Virus record (IMG/VR): IMGVR_UViG_3300013005_000046
Coordinates: 1 to 54,920 of that record
Direction: 5' to 3' (one strand)
DNA length: 54,920 bases
DNA from: a virus
Shown: positions 27,587 through 35,108 of the stretch, piece by piece
How positions within the stretch are numbered: position 1 is the first letter of the stretch
Layout of the letters: each line of letters begins with the position of its first letter
Program-made: the position numbers and the translations under genes
Notes under the pieces: model-generated
The model's database searches: none
Seen by the model: only the letters and a program-made list of their open reading frames with translations
What the model was told of the DNA's origin: nothing

Positions 27587-27795
27587 TTGATACCCCCAGA
27601 TTTTCCCCAGGTTACCTTGAGCCAAATACGCTCATGCAGGTAGTACAATACAAAGTTAATTACGTTAGATACTACTGTCAAAGACGCAGCAAAGGTTAGA
27701 CTGCCTGTCATGGCATATCCTATTATGAATGTGCTGACAACAGCTATGACCCTCCAGGTGAGTGACTTAGCTAAAGACCTTTTCTTAGTAGCCAT
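27583..27795 (-). CDS. DUF2061 membrane protein (copy 1)
   Basis: 70 aa. SLTWRVIAVVSTFIIGYAMTG and NFVLYYLHERIWLKV carry the DUF2061 signature (WR near the start, YxxHERxW at the end) with two transmembrane helices. Other copies are at 28006-28203 and 44032-44238. The family is found in bacteria and phages; role unknown. Confidence 0.75.
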   Translation of the reverse strand: MATKKRSLAKSLTWRVIAVVSTFIIGYAMTGSLTFAASLTVVSNVINFVLYYLHERIWLKVTWGKSGGIK

Positions 27796-28003
27796 CAGTC
27801 TCTACCCAATCTTTGGCATAGCCATAGCATACACCACCTGTGGTCATATCCCAAACAGCTATTTCTCCTAGCTGGAGATACTTGACCTCATTTGGTGATG
27901 TGATATGGAACATCCATTTGCCTTCTGGAATGGCAAGCTCAATGTCTGAGTTGTTCATTCTGTTGATGTGGGTGTCTCGTTTGGCTGTTACAAACTGAGC
28001 CAC
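27785..28003 (-). CDS. 72-aa hypothetical protein
   Basis: GTG start two bases after the upstream TAA. Beta-rich (GKWMFHITSPNEVKYLQLGE, IAVWDMTTGGVCYGYAKDW). No recognised family. It lies between two DUF2061 genes, with an 11-base overlap downstream, so it is part of that operon. Confidence 0.55.
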   Translation of the reverse strand: MAQFVTAKRDTHINRMNNSDIELAIPEGKWMFHITSPNEVKYLQLGEIAVWDMTTGGVCYGYAKDWVETDGY

Positions 28004-28005
28004 GA

Positions 28006-28203
28006 TTACTTGATCTTTACGAATTTAGCCCAGATACGCTCATGAATGAAGTATGCCAGAGCTTCCCAAGCGATATAGACAAGTGCTCCTAGAGTAGCGT
28101 ATTCCCACTCTCCTGTGATTACAAAGATCACTCCTGCTATGATAACAAGGTGTACGAATTCCCAGCTAAGGGTCTTGGTTAAACTTCTTTTTGTGCTTTC
28201 CAT
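28006..28203 (-). CDS. DUF2061 membrane protein (copy 2)
   Basis: 65 aa. SLTKTLSWEFVHLVIIAGVI...YFIHERIWAKF shows the DUF2061 pattern, with W in place of the usual WR. ATG follows AGGAAAGAG, and a perfect TTGACA-17-TATAAT promoter lies upstream. First gene of the four-gene operon to 27401. Confidence 0.75.
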   Translation of the reverse strand: MESTKRSLTKTLSWEFVHLVIIAGVIFVITGEWEYATLGALVYIAWEALAYFIHERIWAKFVKIK

Positions 28204-28226
28204 TTTTACTCTTTCCTGTTATATCA

Positions 28227-28255
28227 ATTATACGGTATGCTAGGATGTTTGTCAA
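28227..28255 (-). promoter_or_regulatory. Perfect consensus sigma70 promoter
   Basis: On the minus strand TTGACA (28255-28250), 17 bases, TATAAT (28232-28227). It drives the DUF2061 operon. Confidence 0.75.
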
Positions 28256-28336
28256 TAGCATTACGGAGTAATGTAGTAAGACATTAACCTTCTATTTACC
28301 GCCGAACTTTTCGCCCGAACTTTATATATTATTTTT

Positions 28337-28864
28337 TTAACCTGGATACTTGTCAAACCACTTGGTAGTCGAGCTGCCTATGCCATTCCAAGCAGACCAG
28401 TTTTTTCCGCCGTCTGACATCTGGAATGCAATCCTTGCATTTACCCATGGGTCAAACAGGTCTTTGTAACTATCTAATCCGTATTGCTCAAGCCTTGCTG
28501 GGCCCAAGCTCCCAATCATATTGATCTGGAATAGTCCATGAGAGTTGTCCCCTGTCTTAGGGTTATCATTATGAGACCTTGGTCTGCCAGTCGATTCCTT
28601 CATAGCTACTGCCCAGGCCTCTTTTAGATTGCTGCCACGAAACCCAACTTCATACAAGATAGCCTTAAGATCTTTAGGAGATAGTTGCTCATTCTTCTTG
28701 TATGTTTGCTTTATGTTTACCTTTGGCTTTTCTAAAGCAAGAAACCTCTGAGTTTCTGCCTTATCGATAGATGCTGTGTAAGCACTATTACTAGGCTGGT
28801 TAAGTATTGACAAGCCAACAAGTGCCAACGAGCATGCGAATGTAACTGTTAAAGCTTTATTCAT
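28337..28864 (-). CDS. Secreted lytic transglycosylase / lysozyme-like protein
   Basis: 175 aa. An N-terminal signal peptide or anchor (ALTVTFACSLALVGLSIL) is followed by a linker and a C-terminal SLT-like domain: AWAVAMKESTGRP (candidate catalytic Glu), NSHGLFQINMIG and LFDPWVNARIAFQMSDGGKN. This layout resembles actinobacterial transglycosylase/Rpf-like enzymes that cut glycan strands. It is three bases downstream of the NlpC/P60 gene, so the pair would attack both glycan and peptide. The signal peptide suggests holin-independent export. Confidence 0.8.
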   Translation of the reverse strand: MNKALTVTFACSLALVGLSILNQPSNSAYTASIDKAETQRFLALEKPKVNIKQTYKKNEQLSPKDLKAILYEVGFRGSNLKEAWAVAMKESTGRPRSHNDNPKTGDNSHGLFQINMIGSLGPARLEQYGLDSYKDLFDPWVNARIAFQMSDGGKNWSAWNGIGSSTTKWFDKYPG

Positions 28865-28867
28865 GGC

Positions 28868-29626
28868 TTAGTTATTTGTCTCAATTATTCGAGTATAGGT
28901 GACTTCGCTATTACCATTAGCTTTAGACCAGTTCTTAATAGAACGTATTTCAGTCCTGTCTCCTGGCTTACCACCTGCGTGTATCATCTCATCAGGCCCT
29001 ACATAGATTCCAATATGATAGGCACTGCCATAGCTTTGGAAGTTGAAAGAGACTAGGTCTCCAATCTTAGGGTTGGTAACAATTGCTCCAGATTCTCTCT
29101 GAACAGAAGCTCTGTGCTCAAGATCAACCCCAAGACGAGCATATGTCCACTTAACAAGTCCTGAGCAATCCCAAGCGTCTGGTGTGGATCCACTAAAGAC
29201 CCAAGGGGTTTTTCCAATTTGCTTTTTAACCAAGATTAAGGTTTCATTTAATTTCTTGGTGTCACTGGCAACTTTTTCCAGTCTGGCAATCTCTGCCTCA
29301 AGCTCATCTTGCTTTCTTTCAGCATCGGACTTGAGCTTATCCTTTGCTGCCTTCTCCTGAGCCATCCAATCAACGGAACCGATAAGCGGTGCGTCTGAGG
29401 CCAGGACTGGCCCAGTTGCTAGCTCCAAGGCCTTCACTGGCCCTGAGAAGATAACTTCTTTTGTTACTGGAGAATCAATTACTGGTGTTGGCTTTGTTAC
29501 TTGTGTTACTGGTTGTTTCATGTTCGATGACTCAGCAGACTCTATCATAGCTCCAAAAGCTACTCCAGTGCCACTAGTCAGTAGCAGTGCAATCATACCA
29601 ATTGCGATGAACCTTTTTCTTTTCAT
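28868..29626 (-). CDS. Secreted NlpC/P60 peptidoglycan hydrolase
   Basis: 252 aa. Basic N-terminus and hydrophobic segment (FIAIGMIALLLTSGTGVAFG) act as a signal peptide. A Lys/Glu-rich coiled coil follows (about residues 90-130). The C-terminal NlpC/P60 domain has catalytic Cys in DAWDCSGLVKWTYARLG, His in SAYHIGIYVGPDEMIHAGG, and Asn/other polar residues nearby. The coiled coil plus NlpC/P60 order resembles actinobacterial RipA-type enzymes. Cuts peptide stems. A structured leader precedes it. Confidence 0.85.
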   Translation of the reverse strand: MKRKRFIAIGMIALLLTSGTGVAFGAMIESAESSNMKQPVTQVTKPTPVIDSPVTKEVIFSGPVKALELATGPVLASDAPLIGSVDWMAQEKAAKDKLKSDAERKQDELEAEIARLEKVASDTKKLNETLILVKKQIGKTPWVFSGSTPDAWDCSGLVKWTYARLGVDLEHRASVQRESGAIVTNPKIGDLVSFNFQSYGSAYHIGIYVGPDEMIHAGGKPGDRTEIRSIKNWSKANGNSEVTYTRIIETNN

Positions 29627-29755
29627 TTGGCGACCTACCTTTCCTTGGTAGTTAGTACTCGGTCGTTGAGCGTTAGCGGGTGGTTTCCCTATATTAAGTT
29701 ATAAACCCTTGAAATAGATACATCCATCTCAAAGGCGTACTACTATTTTACCACA
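29627..29755 (-). promoter_or_regulatory. Structured 5' leader of the cell-wall hydrolase operon (riboswitch candidate)
   Basis: Minus-strand leader of about 115-125 bases after a TAAAAT box. It contains a 10-bp hairpin (TTGAGATGGA / TATCTATTTCAA, 29732-29709), a conserved-looking core GGGAAACCACCCGCTAACGC, and a CTACC/GGTAG hairpin whose loop holds AAGGAAA, the likely ribosome site. In actinobacteria, NlpC/P60 and transglycosylase genes are often controlled by c-di-AMP (ydaO) riboswitches. The match here is suggestive only. Confidence 0.45.
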
Positions 29756-29774
29756 AATTAAGACAAAATACACA

Positions 29775-30029
29775 TTACTTAGTTTTATTTCTTGTTTTTA
29801 GCTTTAAGCCAGTAGCCTTTTTTAGCCAAGGCTTGTCAGAATATCTAGCCCACTCATACACAAAAATGCAGGCTGCAATAAGCAATCCAAGGGAAGCTGA
29901 TTGCACAATGTAGTATGGAGTTGGGTCAATTAGATAGGTTTCCCAAGGGAAGCTATAAGCCACTACTGGGAATGCAATGATGTTTCCAAATACTACAGCA
30001 ACTACAATACTCTTATAAACGTTTTTCAA
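29775..30029 (-). CDS. Two-pass membrane protein
   Basis: 84 aa, ATG after AAGGAGAACAATTG. Hydrophobic segments at about 8-26 and 42-60 (SIVVAVVFGNIIAFPVVAYS; IVQSASLGLLIAACIFVYEW), then a basic tail GLKLKTRNKTK. Possible holin because it lies directly upstream of the two hydrolases, but there is no family match. Controlled by the consensus promoter with GGTGCAACAC operators. Confidence 0.6.
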   Translation of the reverse strand: MKNVYKSIVVAVVFGNIIAFPVVAYSFPWETYLIDPTPYYIVQSASLGLLIAACIFVYEWARYSDKPWLKKATGLKLKTRNKTK

Positions 30030-30061
30030 TTGTTCTCCTTGTTAATTAAATCCTATGTATG

Positions 30062-30124
30062 ATTATACAGGTGGTGGTACAGAATGTCAAGTGTTGCACC
30101 TTCTATTAGGTGTTGCACCTACTT
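30062..30124 (-). promoter_or_regulatory. Perfect promoter with paired GGTGCAACAC operator
   Basis: Minus strand TTGACA (30090-30085), 17 bases, TATAAT (30067-30062). Directly upstream are two GGTGCAACAC repeats about 20 bp apart; one is the palindrome AGGTGCAACACCT. TTCGGCGGTA lies just beyond. Two sites on one helix face next to a -35 box are typical of repressor or activator binding. Confidence 0.65.
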
Positions 30125-30135
30125 ACCGCCGAATT

Positions 30136-30234
30136 TTAATCTATTAATGATTCTTCTGCGATTTCGACGAACTCTATATCTTTTAGATCTTCGTCAGTAA
30201 GTCCCTCAGCGTGAAGGCTTGCCATTTTAGCCAT
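30136..30234 (-). CDS. 32-aa acidic peptide
   Basis: Begins MAKMASLHAEGLTDEDLKDI and ends EESLID. ATG shares a base with the TAA of the upstream gene (TAATG). Acidic helix; no known family. Coupling supports translation. Confidence 0.5.
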   Translation of the reverse strand: MAKMASLHAEGLTDEDLKDIEFVEIAEESLID

Positions 30235-30443
30235 TAGTAGCTCCTATCATTTGGGTCGTACCAGTTATATATCCATCCTTGTGGTGTAAAACATTTTTTA
30301 CAAATCTGCATTAGCATTGTGCCTTTGTCTAAAGCATTTACAGCATCTTCAAAGTCATGCTGATTATCATTGCAGGGATTCCTCATTGCTGCACTAATTA
30401 TCTTAAGTCTTTCAGAAAACTCTTCATCGCTTAGTCTAGCCAT
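30234..30443 (-). CDS. 69-aa hypothetical protein with CxxC
   Basis: Contains LSDEEFSERLKIISAAMRNP, NDNQHDFEDAV and ICKKCFTPQGWIYNWYD. A C...H...CxxC arrangement could bind zinc. Overlaps the upstream gene by eight bases and couples downstream by TAATG. Confidence 0.6.
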   Translation of the reverse strand: MARLSDEEFSERLKIISAAMRNPCNDNQHDFEDAVNALDKGTMLMQICKKCFTPQGWIYNWYDPNDRSY

Positions 30444-30651
30444 AGATAATCTCCCTTATTTTGGCAAATACAGTTTCTTGATATAGCGGTGTTCTTGTTG
30501 CATGGGATTGATCTTCTAGCCTCTGGATGCCCTGCAAAATTCTCTCACGTTCATCTAAGGTTCCAGCCTGATAGCCAAGATTATAGTCGTCATAGTCATC
30601 CAAGAAGCTGTCATCATCAAAGTCTTCGTCCAAAAAGTATTCTTTGCTCAT
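30436..30651 (-). CDS. 71-aa acidic hypothetical protein, leaderless
   Basis: Very acidic N-terminus (FLDEDFDDDSFLDDYDDYN) then LDERERILQGIQRLE. TATAAT (30663-30658) ends seven bases before ATG. The acidic start could mimic nucleic acid, but that is speculation. First gene of a three-gene unit. Confidence 0.6.
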   Translation of the reverse strand: MSKEYFLDEDFDDDSFLDDYDDYNLGYQAGTLDERERILQGIQRLEDQSHATRTPLYQETVFAKIREIIYG

Positions 30652-30689
30652 AGTACGATTATACAGGAAACCCAGGATAAAGTCAACGA

Positions 30690-30848
30690 CTAATCTTCGG
30701 TCAAGTAGTCCTTAAATATCTTTAAAATCTTGGCGGTATACTTCTGATATTCAACATCCATAACAGTATTATCGCTATCAACCTTATACAGCTTGATATC
30801 TTTTACTAACTCAAAGAGGATATCATCAACTTCTTTGCCTAGGTCCAT
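30690..30848 (-). CDS. 52-aa hypothetical protein
   Basis: Begins MDLGKEVDDILFELVKDIKL, followed by MDVEYQKYTAKILKIFKDY. Helical. TATACT (30859-30854) ends six bases before ATG, so probably leaderless. Divergent from the nuclease gene at 31028. Confidence 0.55.
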   Translation of the reverse strand: MDLGKEVDDILFELVKDIKLYKVDSDNTVMDVEYQKYTAKILKIFKDYLTED

Positions 30849-30992
30849 ACCTAAGTATACCAGATTCATAAAGCATTGGTAAAATTAAGTGTGATCTATA
30901 AGTGTAATTGTGGCAAGATACATGTTATAGGGATAGAGCTATATTTTGAGATAATTAAGTATAAAGAGTACTGTTATTGTCCTATAATTAAC

Positions 30993-31021
30993 TTGACATC
31001 CCCCTGAAATTCTGGTACCAT
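30993..31021 (+). promoter_or_regulatory. TTGACATCCCCC promoter of PD-(D/E)XK gene
   Basis: TTGACA (30993-30998), 17 bases, TACCAT (31016-31021), six bases to ATG. The first 12 bases are identical to the HNH promoter at 26903. Confidence 0.6.
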
Positions 31022-31027
31022 TTTCAT

Positions 31028-31444
31028 ATGAATATTACTAATGTGAATTTTCAAGCAGAGTCAAAACATTCTGGAGATATTTTTGAGTCCCAGGTTCTTG
31101 AAGACCTTGACCGCTTTGGGCAAAAAGATATTAAGAAGAATGTAGTAGTTAAAGATGCTGGCTGTGAAGTTGACTTTGCTTATGACTTTCATGGGGTTCA
31201 GGTTTACGTTGAAGCAAAAGGTGGACTTCAGGGTGAGGGCAAGCGTCCTGGGGCCAAGAGAACTGACAATGTAAAGAAAGCAATTGCCAATGCTGCACTT
31301 ATTAAGTCTCTCTATCCAGAAACCCAATATATAGTTTATTTCTCAGATCTGCCAAAGCATGGCTCTTCTTCTCACAAGATGCTAAGGACTGCTGTTCGTG
31401 CAGGTTTTATAGATGGCGTAAGATATCTTATTGACATCAACTAA
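31028..31444 (+). CDS. PD-(D/E)XK nuclease-like protein
   Basis: 138 aa, leaderless. The core AGCEVDFAYDFHGVQVYVEAKGG gives D in EVDF and the E-x-K in VEAKGG, with a Glu in the first helix (FESQVLEDLDRFG): the layout of a restriction-endonuclease-like fold. IVYFSDLPKHGSSSHKMLR follows. Similar to Holliday-junction or restriction-type phage nucleases. Shares its promoter type with the HNH gene. Confidence 0.7.
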   Translation: MNITNVNFQAESKHSGDIFESQVLEDLDRFGQKDIKKNVVVKDAGCEVDFAYDFHGVQVYVEAKGGLQGEGKRPGAKRTDNVKKAIANAALIKSLYPETQYIVYFSDLPKHGSSSHKMLRTAVRAGFIDGVRYLIDIN

Positions 31445-31450
31445 TTATTT

Positions 31451-32032
31451 TTAGAGTTTGTGTAACTCATCATAGCTAAGCCAGATTGGCAGGGTATACC
31501 TTACCTCTGGCGATTCCGAAACTCCGTGGTAGCCAGTAGTTTTAGTTGGAAAAAATACGAGGTCACCCTCTTCTGGTTTATAAGAATATCCTGAGTCAAT
31601 AAACGATAACTCTCCACCAGACTGCAAGGTGTTCAGATAAACGATGCAACTGTATTCAAGATGAAGGTTTACTCCATGATCAGTGTCATTGTGTGCTGGA
31701 ATCATTCCTCCAGGGTATTGTTTAGAGAGCCAAAAAGAGCATACATAAAGGCTTTTATCTAAAGACAAAGTTTCTTTAACCCCTTTTTCTAGTCTTTGAA
31801 ATAATGTTCGAACAGTGGCTTCACTGTTTGCTAAAAGGGCTAAGTTTTCTTGGGCTACAACGTTTCCCTGGATATCGTTTTTGGGATTTCCAAAAGCAAG
31901 ACTAATTCTTAACCAATCCTGCCAAGAGAAGAATTTATCAATATGATTTGTTTCGTAATCATCAATTAGTTTTTTAAAAAACAATATTTCATCACTAGAG
32001 ATGAAGTTTTTTATGATCCTGACATCATCCAT
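31451..32032 (-). CDS. 2OG-Fe(II) oxygenase (prolyl-4-hydroxylase-like)
   Basis: 193 aa. Iron ligands are H and D in IPAHNDTDHG and the distal H in TTGYHGVSE, with R in VRYTLPIWLS for 2-oxoglutarate. GGELSFID and GDLVFFP are usual double-stranded beta-helix strands. Many phages carry such enzymes; targets may be protein side chains, glycans or nucleic acid bases. The next gene upstream encodes a virion-like protein, so virion protein hydroxylation is one possibility. Coupled to it (stop and start three bases apart). Confidence 0.8.
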   Translation of the reverse strand: MDDVRIIKNFISSDEILFFKKLIDDYETNHIDKFFSWQDWLRISLAFGNPKNDIQGNVVAQENLALLANSEATVRTLFQRLEKGVKETLSLDKSLYVCSFWLSKQYPGGMIPAHNDTDHGVNLHLEYSCIVYLNTLQSGGELSFIDSGYSYKPEEGDLVFFPTKTTGYHGVSESPEVRYTLPIWLSYDELHKL

Positions 32033-32035
32033 AAT

Positions 32036-33193
32036 TTACACAAGTTTAACAGATGATGTATAATCTTTACCAAAATCAGAGAACAGGGCCTTGTCTGCTT
32101 CACGCTGAGCTATTCTGCGTGACCATGAATAACCTGCGTCTCCACCCCATGCTAGCCACATAATGTATCCATTAGATGGGTTGGCTTGGTTTCCCCAGTC
32201 CTTGCCCTTCTTGTCTACCTCATGACGTGAGAAGTAAGAATACATACGCTTTACTGTGCTTAGCGAAAGTGTCTCTCCATTAGCCAGCTGTCTAGCTCTA
32301 GTCCATCCAACTGCAGTTCCTGCTCCTGTTGCTTTGCCATCTTCTTTGAACTTGATAGCACGACGAGCAGCACTCCTAGCCCCAGCAGGAGGGCTGTAAC
32401 CTTCAGCTTTGTCCATGTATTCATCATCTTCATCCTCATAATCTTCTAAACTAATGTTTGGCATATCAATTCGTGTTACATCAGATCTTAATGCACCAAT
32501 TGAGTATGCTGTGTAATAGTAAACACCATCATCTTCTTCAAGAATTCTAACCGCTACCGCTGGATTTTCAGGAGTTGACTCTACGGAATAAGGGTTTCCA
32601 GGCTGACCATATGTTCCACCTTCAATCATAATGTGTTCAACTTGACCAACTATTACACCTTCAGTTGTCATTGCCACTACAAAGTCGCCTTCGACTAATG
32701 TAGCATCTGCCTTTGATACTGGAATGCAGTTTGGAACCATTCTTCCATTGTCGCCTGGCTTCATGCCTCTTTGAGTATAGCCATCCCAGCATGGAGCAGC
32801 TTTTTCGTCTGACTTAGTTCCCATCGATGTTCCAGAGTTAGTTGTAGATATTGCTCCAGAAGGGTCTCCACCAGCACCACCAGTAGTAGTCTTTGGTTTT
32901 TTCTTAGGATCTTTTAATACGGAAGGCTTCTTAGAAGCTGGTTCTGGCTGCCCAATAGCAGACCCCATACCATCTTTATCTGTAGCTGATTTTATTGCCG
33001 TTCCTGGCCATTCTTCTGGGTCTTTGATGCCAACACCCTTATCTGGAATATTTCCTTCAGATTGGTTGATTGCATAGATTTGGTTAGCGGCTTCTTCAGC
33101 TGACTTGTGGCAACCCATTACGGTTCCATCGTCTTTAACGGCAGGGTATCCCGAACAACCGTATGAATCTTTTTCTCCAACATGATATGGCAT
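32036..33193 (-). CDS. Phage structural/scaffold-type multidomain protein
   Basis: 385 aa, leaderless (TATAAT 33205-33200). N-terminal domain PYHVGEKDSYGCSGYPAVKD...CHKSAEEAANQIYAI is a small Cys module seen in phage head/portal-associated proteins. A Gly/Lys/Thr-rich linker follows. The middle beta domain has ADATLVEGDFVVAMTTEGVI. The C-terminal domain has AGARSAARRAIKFKEDG, GAGTAVGWTRARQLANG, VKRMYSYFSRHEVDKKGK and WLAWGGDAGYSWSRR, a module attached to prohead or capsid proteins in other phages. Exact role unproven. Confidence 0.65.
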   Translation of the reverse strand: MPYHVGEKDSYGCSGYPAVKDDGTVMGCHKSAEEAANQIYAINQSEGNIPDKGVGIKDPEEWPGTAIKSATDKDGMGSAIGQPEPASKKPSVLKDPKKKPKTTTGGAGGDPSGAISTTNSGTSMGTKSDEKAAPCWDGYTQRGMKPGDNGRMVPNCIPVSKADATLVEGDFVVAMTTEGVIVGQVEHIMIEGGTYGQPGNPYSVESTPENPAVAVRILEEDDGVYYYTAYSIGALRSDVTRIDMPNISLEDYEDEDDEYMDKAEGYSPPAGARSAARRAIKFKEDGKATGAGTAVGWTRARQLANGETLSLSTVKRMYSYFSRHEVDKKGKDWGNQANPSNGYIMWLAWGGDAGYSWSRRIAQREADKALFSDFGKDYTSSVKLV

Positions 33194-33300
33194 AACTAAA
33201 TTATACCATGAATGTTAGGCCTTTTTTCAACATGCCCAGGTTGTCTCCTAAGGTAGCGGCCTTTCGGAAACCTTAAGCTGCTACAAGGATATCATTATTT

Positions 33301-33690
33301 TTAACTTATTTTAATTTGCTTTGGCTTCTTTTCTTCTGGAATATTCCTGACCAAATCAATATACAGGATTCCATCCTCAAAGCCAGCTGCCTCTACCTCA
33401 AAGTACTCAGGTAGTGTGAATGAACGGTGAAACTTACGAGCAGCAATACCCTTGTGTAGGTATTCCTTTTCTGTAGTTTCTGGCTTTTCAGCCTTGATAG
33501 AAAGAACGCTCTTTTCAGTAGTAATACTGATGTCTTTCTTCTTGAATCCAGCTACCGCAAATTCCATAACAAGTTTGTCATCATTAATCTTGACAACATT
33601 GTAGGGTGGGTATGCTGGGGTAGTGCTAGTAGCAGAAAAGAACTTGTCAATATCTAGACCAAGTCCTCCGAATGGTGTTGTAATAACCAT
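33301..33690 (-). CDS. hsp20: Hsp20 small heat shock protein
   Basis: 129 aa. An alpha-crystallin domain spans residues about 28-125: PPYNVVKINDDKLVMEFAVA, GFKKKDISI, KSVLSIKAEK, YLHKGIAARKFHRSFTLPE and DGILYIDLVRNIPEE. It ends with the IxI-like QIKIS. ATG follows AAGGAGATGATATAA. ATP-independent holdase, expected to protect folding virion or host proteins. Hsp20 is known from several large phages. A TAAGGTAGC...GCTGCTACAAGG fold-back downstream may end transcription. Confidence 0.9.
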   Translation of the reverse strand: MVITTPFGGLGLDIDKFFSATSTTPAYPPYNVVKINDDKLVMEFAVAGFKKKDISITTEKSVLSIKAEKPETTEKEYLHKGIAARKFHRSFTLPEYFEVEAAGFEDGILYIDLVRNIPEEKKPKQIKIS

Positions 33691-33759
33691 TTATATCATC
33701 TCCTTATGTTAAGCGAGTTAATTGCCTCCATTTGGCAGGCATAAATATTATACCATAAG

Positions 33760-33788
33760 TTGAACAAAGCTCTTTTTAGTGGTATAAT
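33760..33788 (+). promoter_or_regulatory. Promoter TTGAAC-17-TATAAT
   Basis: TTGAAC (33760-33765), 17 bases, TATAAT (33783-33788); drives 33798. It faces away from the Hsp20 promoter region. Confidence 0.6.
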
Positions 33789-33797
33789 ATAGTCATT

Positions 33798-34388
33798 ATG
33801 AATATTCCAAAGTCATTTAGAGATAGACAGAAAATGCTTGCTGAGAGAGCAAATTACACTGGTGGGGTAGAGGCTACTGTTAGACGTGTAGAAGATACTA
33901 GGCGTCAAAGATATGAACTTCAGGAATCTAAACGTGCCCCCAAAATTCAGGTTGATCAAAAGATTATTCTTTGGTCTTGGCTAATTGGTATTGGCTTTGC
34001 CTTTATTTCTTCTGCAATTGTTTCTTTTAACGGAATTACTGCTGTAGCACAGTTTGTTGGGCTATCTCAGGCATGGATGGCTGGACTATTTTTCTTTTTT
34101 ATTGAGCTTATGTATCTTTTGTTCTTAGTAGCGTATCTAGTTCTTGCTTCTAGAATGAGAGAAGATGGCAAGCCAGAAAAAACTTTTGGAGCTATTCTTG
34201 GAATGGTTGCGTTTGGTGGCATTGCAGTCTTAGCAAATGCTTTCCATACTTTTGATTTTTGGGAATGGAACTATCTTGAGCCACGGATGTGGGCGGGTAC
34301 TGTTCTAAGCGTTGCTGCCCCTATTGCAATTATTGCAGCATCTAAGATGGCATCTAGAGTTGTGTTTGCCAAAGCCATTAAGCTCTAG
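33798..34388 (+). CDS. Four-pass membrane protein (DUF2637-like layout)
   Basis: 196 aa. About 55 polar residues (RQKMLAERANYTGGVEATVR) precede four transmembrane helices (about 57-80, 88-118, 133-152, 163-182). The layout resembles DUF2637/Spd-type proteins of actinobacterial plasmids and phages. Promoter three bases too far for a strictly leaderless start. Function unknown. Confidence 0.65.
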   Translation: MNIPKSFRDRQKMLAERANYTGGVEATVRRVEDTRRQRYELQESKRAPKIQVDQKIILWSWLIGIGFAFISSAIVSFNGITAVAQFVGLSQAWMAGLFFFFIELMYLLFLVAYLVLASRMREDGKPEKTFGAILGMVAFGGIAVLANAFHTFDFWEWNYLEPRMWAGTVLSVAAPIAIIAASKMASRVVFAKAIKL

Positions 34389-34400
34389 GCCGCAGGCCTA
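34386..34400 (+). terminator. Perfect hairpin after membrane gene
   Basis: TAGGCC-GCA-GGCCTA, overlapping the stop codon region of 34388. No T-run. It separates the membrane gene from the glycan cassette. Confidence 0.45.
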
Positions 34401-34436
34401 AGCCCTCAAGATGGGTCTCTATGATATACTATTGCT

Positions 34437-35108
34437 ATGGACAAAATTAAATTAGCTATTCTAGTTCCCACTCGTGGAAGACCACATAACCTTGAAAGAT
34501 TAGCAAAAGCTGCTAAAAAAACATGCAAGACAGAGTATCAAATCTTTGCAAGACTAGACGAAGATGATCAATCAAAATATCCAGAGCTTGAAGGTGTTAG
34601 ATACTCTATTGGAAAAAGAATTTTTTATGCTAACTCTGTTAATGAGATAGCTGAAACCGCACTCAACGAAGAGTTTACACACTTAGCAATTCTTGGTGAT
34701 GATGTTTTGCCAGAAACAATTGGCTGGGATGAAAAACTAATTAGTTCTTTGAATGGTCTTGGAGTTGTTTATGGCAGCGATGGTCTAGAACATTTACATG
34801 GAGAAGACCTTCCTACTCACGTTGTAGTGCCAATTGAAATGTATAAAAGGTTGGGTTGGATTGCTCTACCAACACTAAGGCATTTGTTCTGTGATAATGT
34901 CTGGCGTGAGCTTGGAAAAGCAACTAAGTTTATTTATCGTCCAGATGTCAATCTTAGCCATTTGCACCGTTGGAACAAAGCAGCTCCTGATGATCAGACA
35001 TACCAAGAGGCTAACGACAAGGTAAAACGTGATCTTGATAGAATTGCATTTGAGACTTGGCGTGATGGAGAAGGTCTGCAGATTGCAAAAGAAGCACTTA
35101 CAAAATGA
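34437..35108 (+). CDS. Glycosyltransferase-like protein (GT-A fold)
   Basis: 223 aa, leaderless (TATACT 34425-34430). LAILVPTRGRPHNLERL is the nucleotide-sugar-binding start of GT2-like enzymes, and AILGDDVLPETIGWDE supplies the DxD-like acid pair. HLHRWNKAAPDDQTY near the end is common in phage members. Likely transfers a sugar to virion protein, glycan or DNA. First gene of a five-gene plus-strand cassette (34437-37831). Confidence 0.75.
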   Translation: MDKIKLAILVPTRGRPHNLERLAKAAKKTCKTEYQIFARLDEDDQSKYPELEGVRYSIGKRIFYANSVNEIAETALNEEFTHLAILGDDVLPETIGWDEKLISSLNGLGVVYGSDGLEHLHGEDLPTHVVVPIEMYKRLGWIALPTLRHLFCDNVWRELGKATKFIYRPDVNLSHLHRWNKAAPDDQTYQEANDKVKRDLDRIAFETWRDGEGLQIAKEALTK

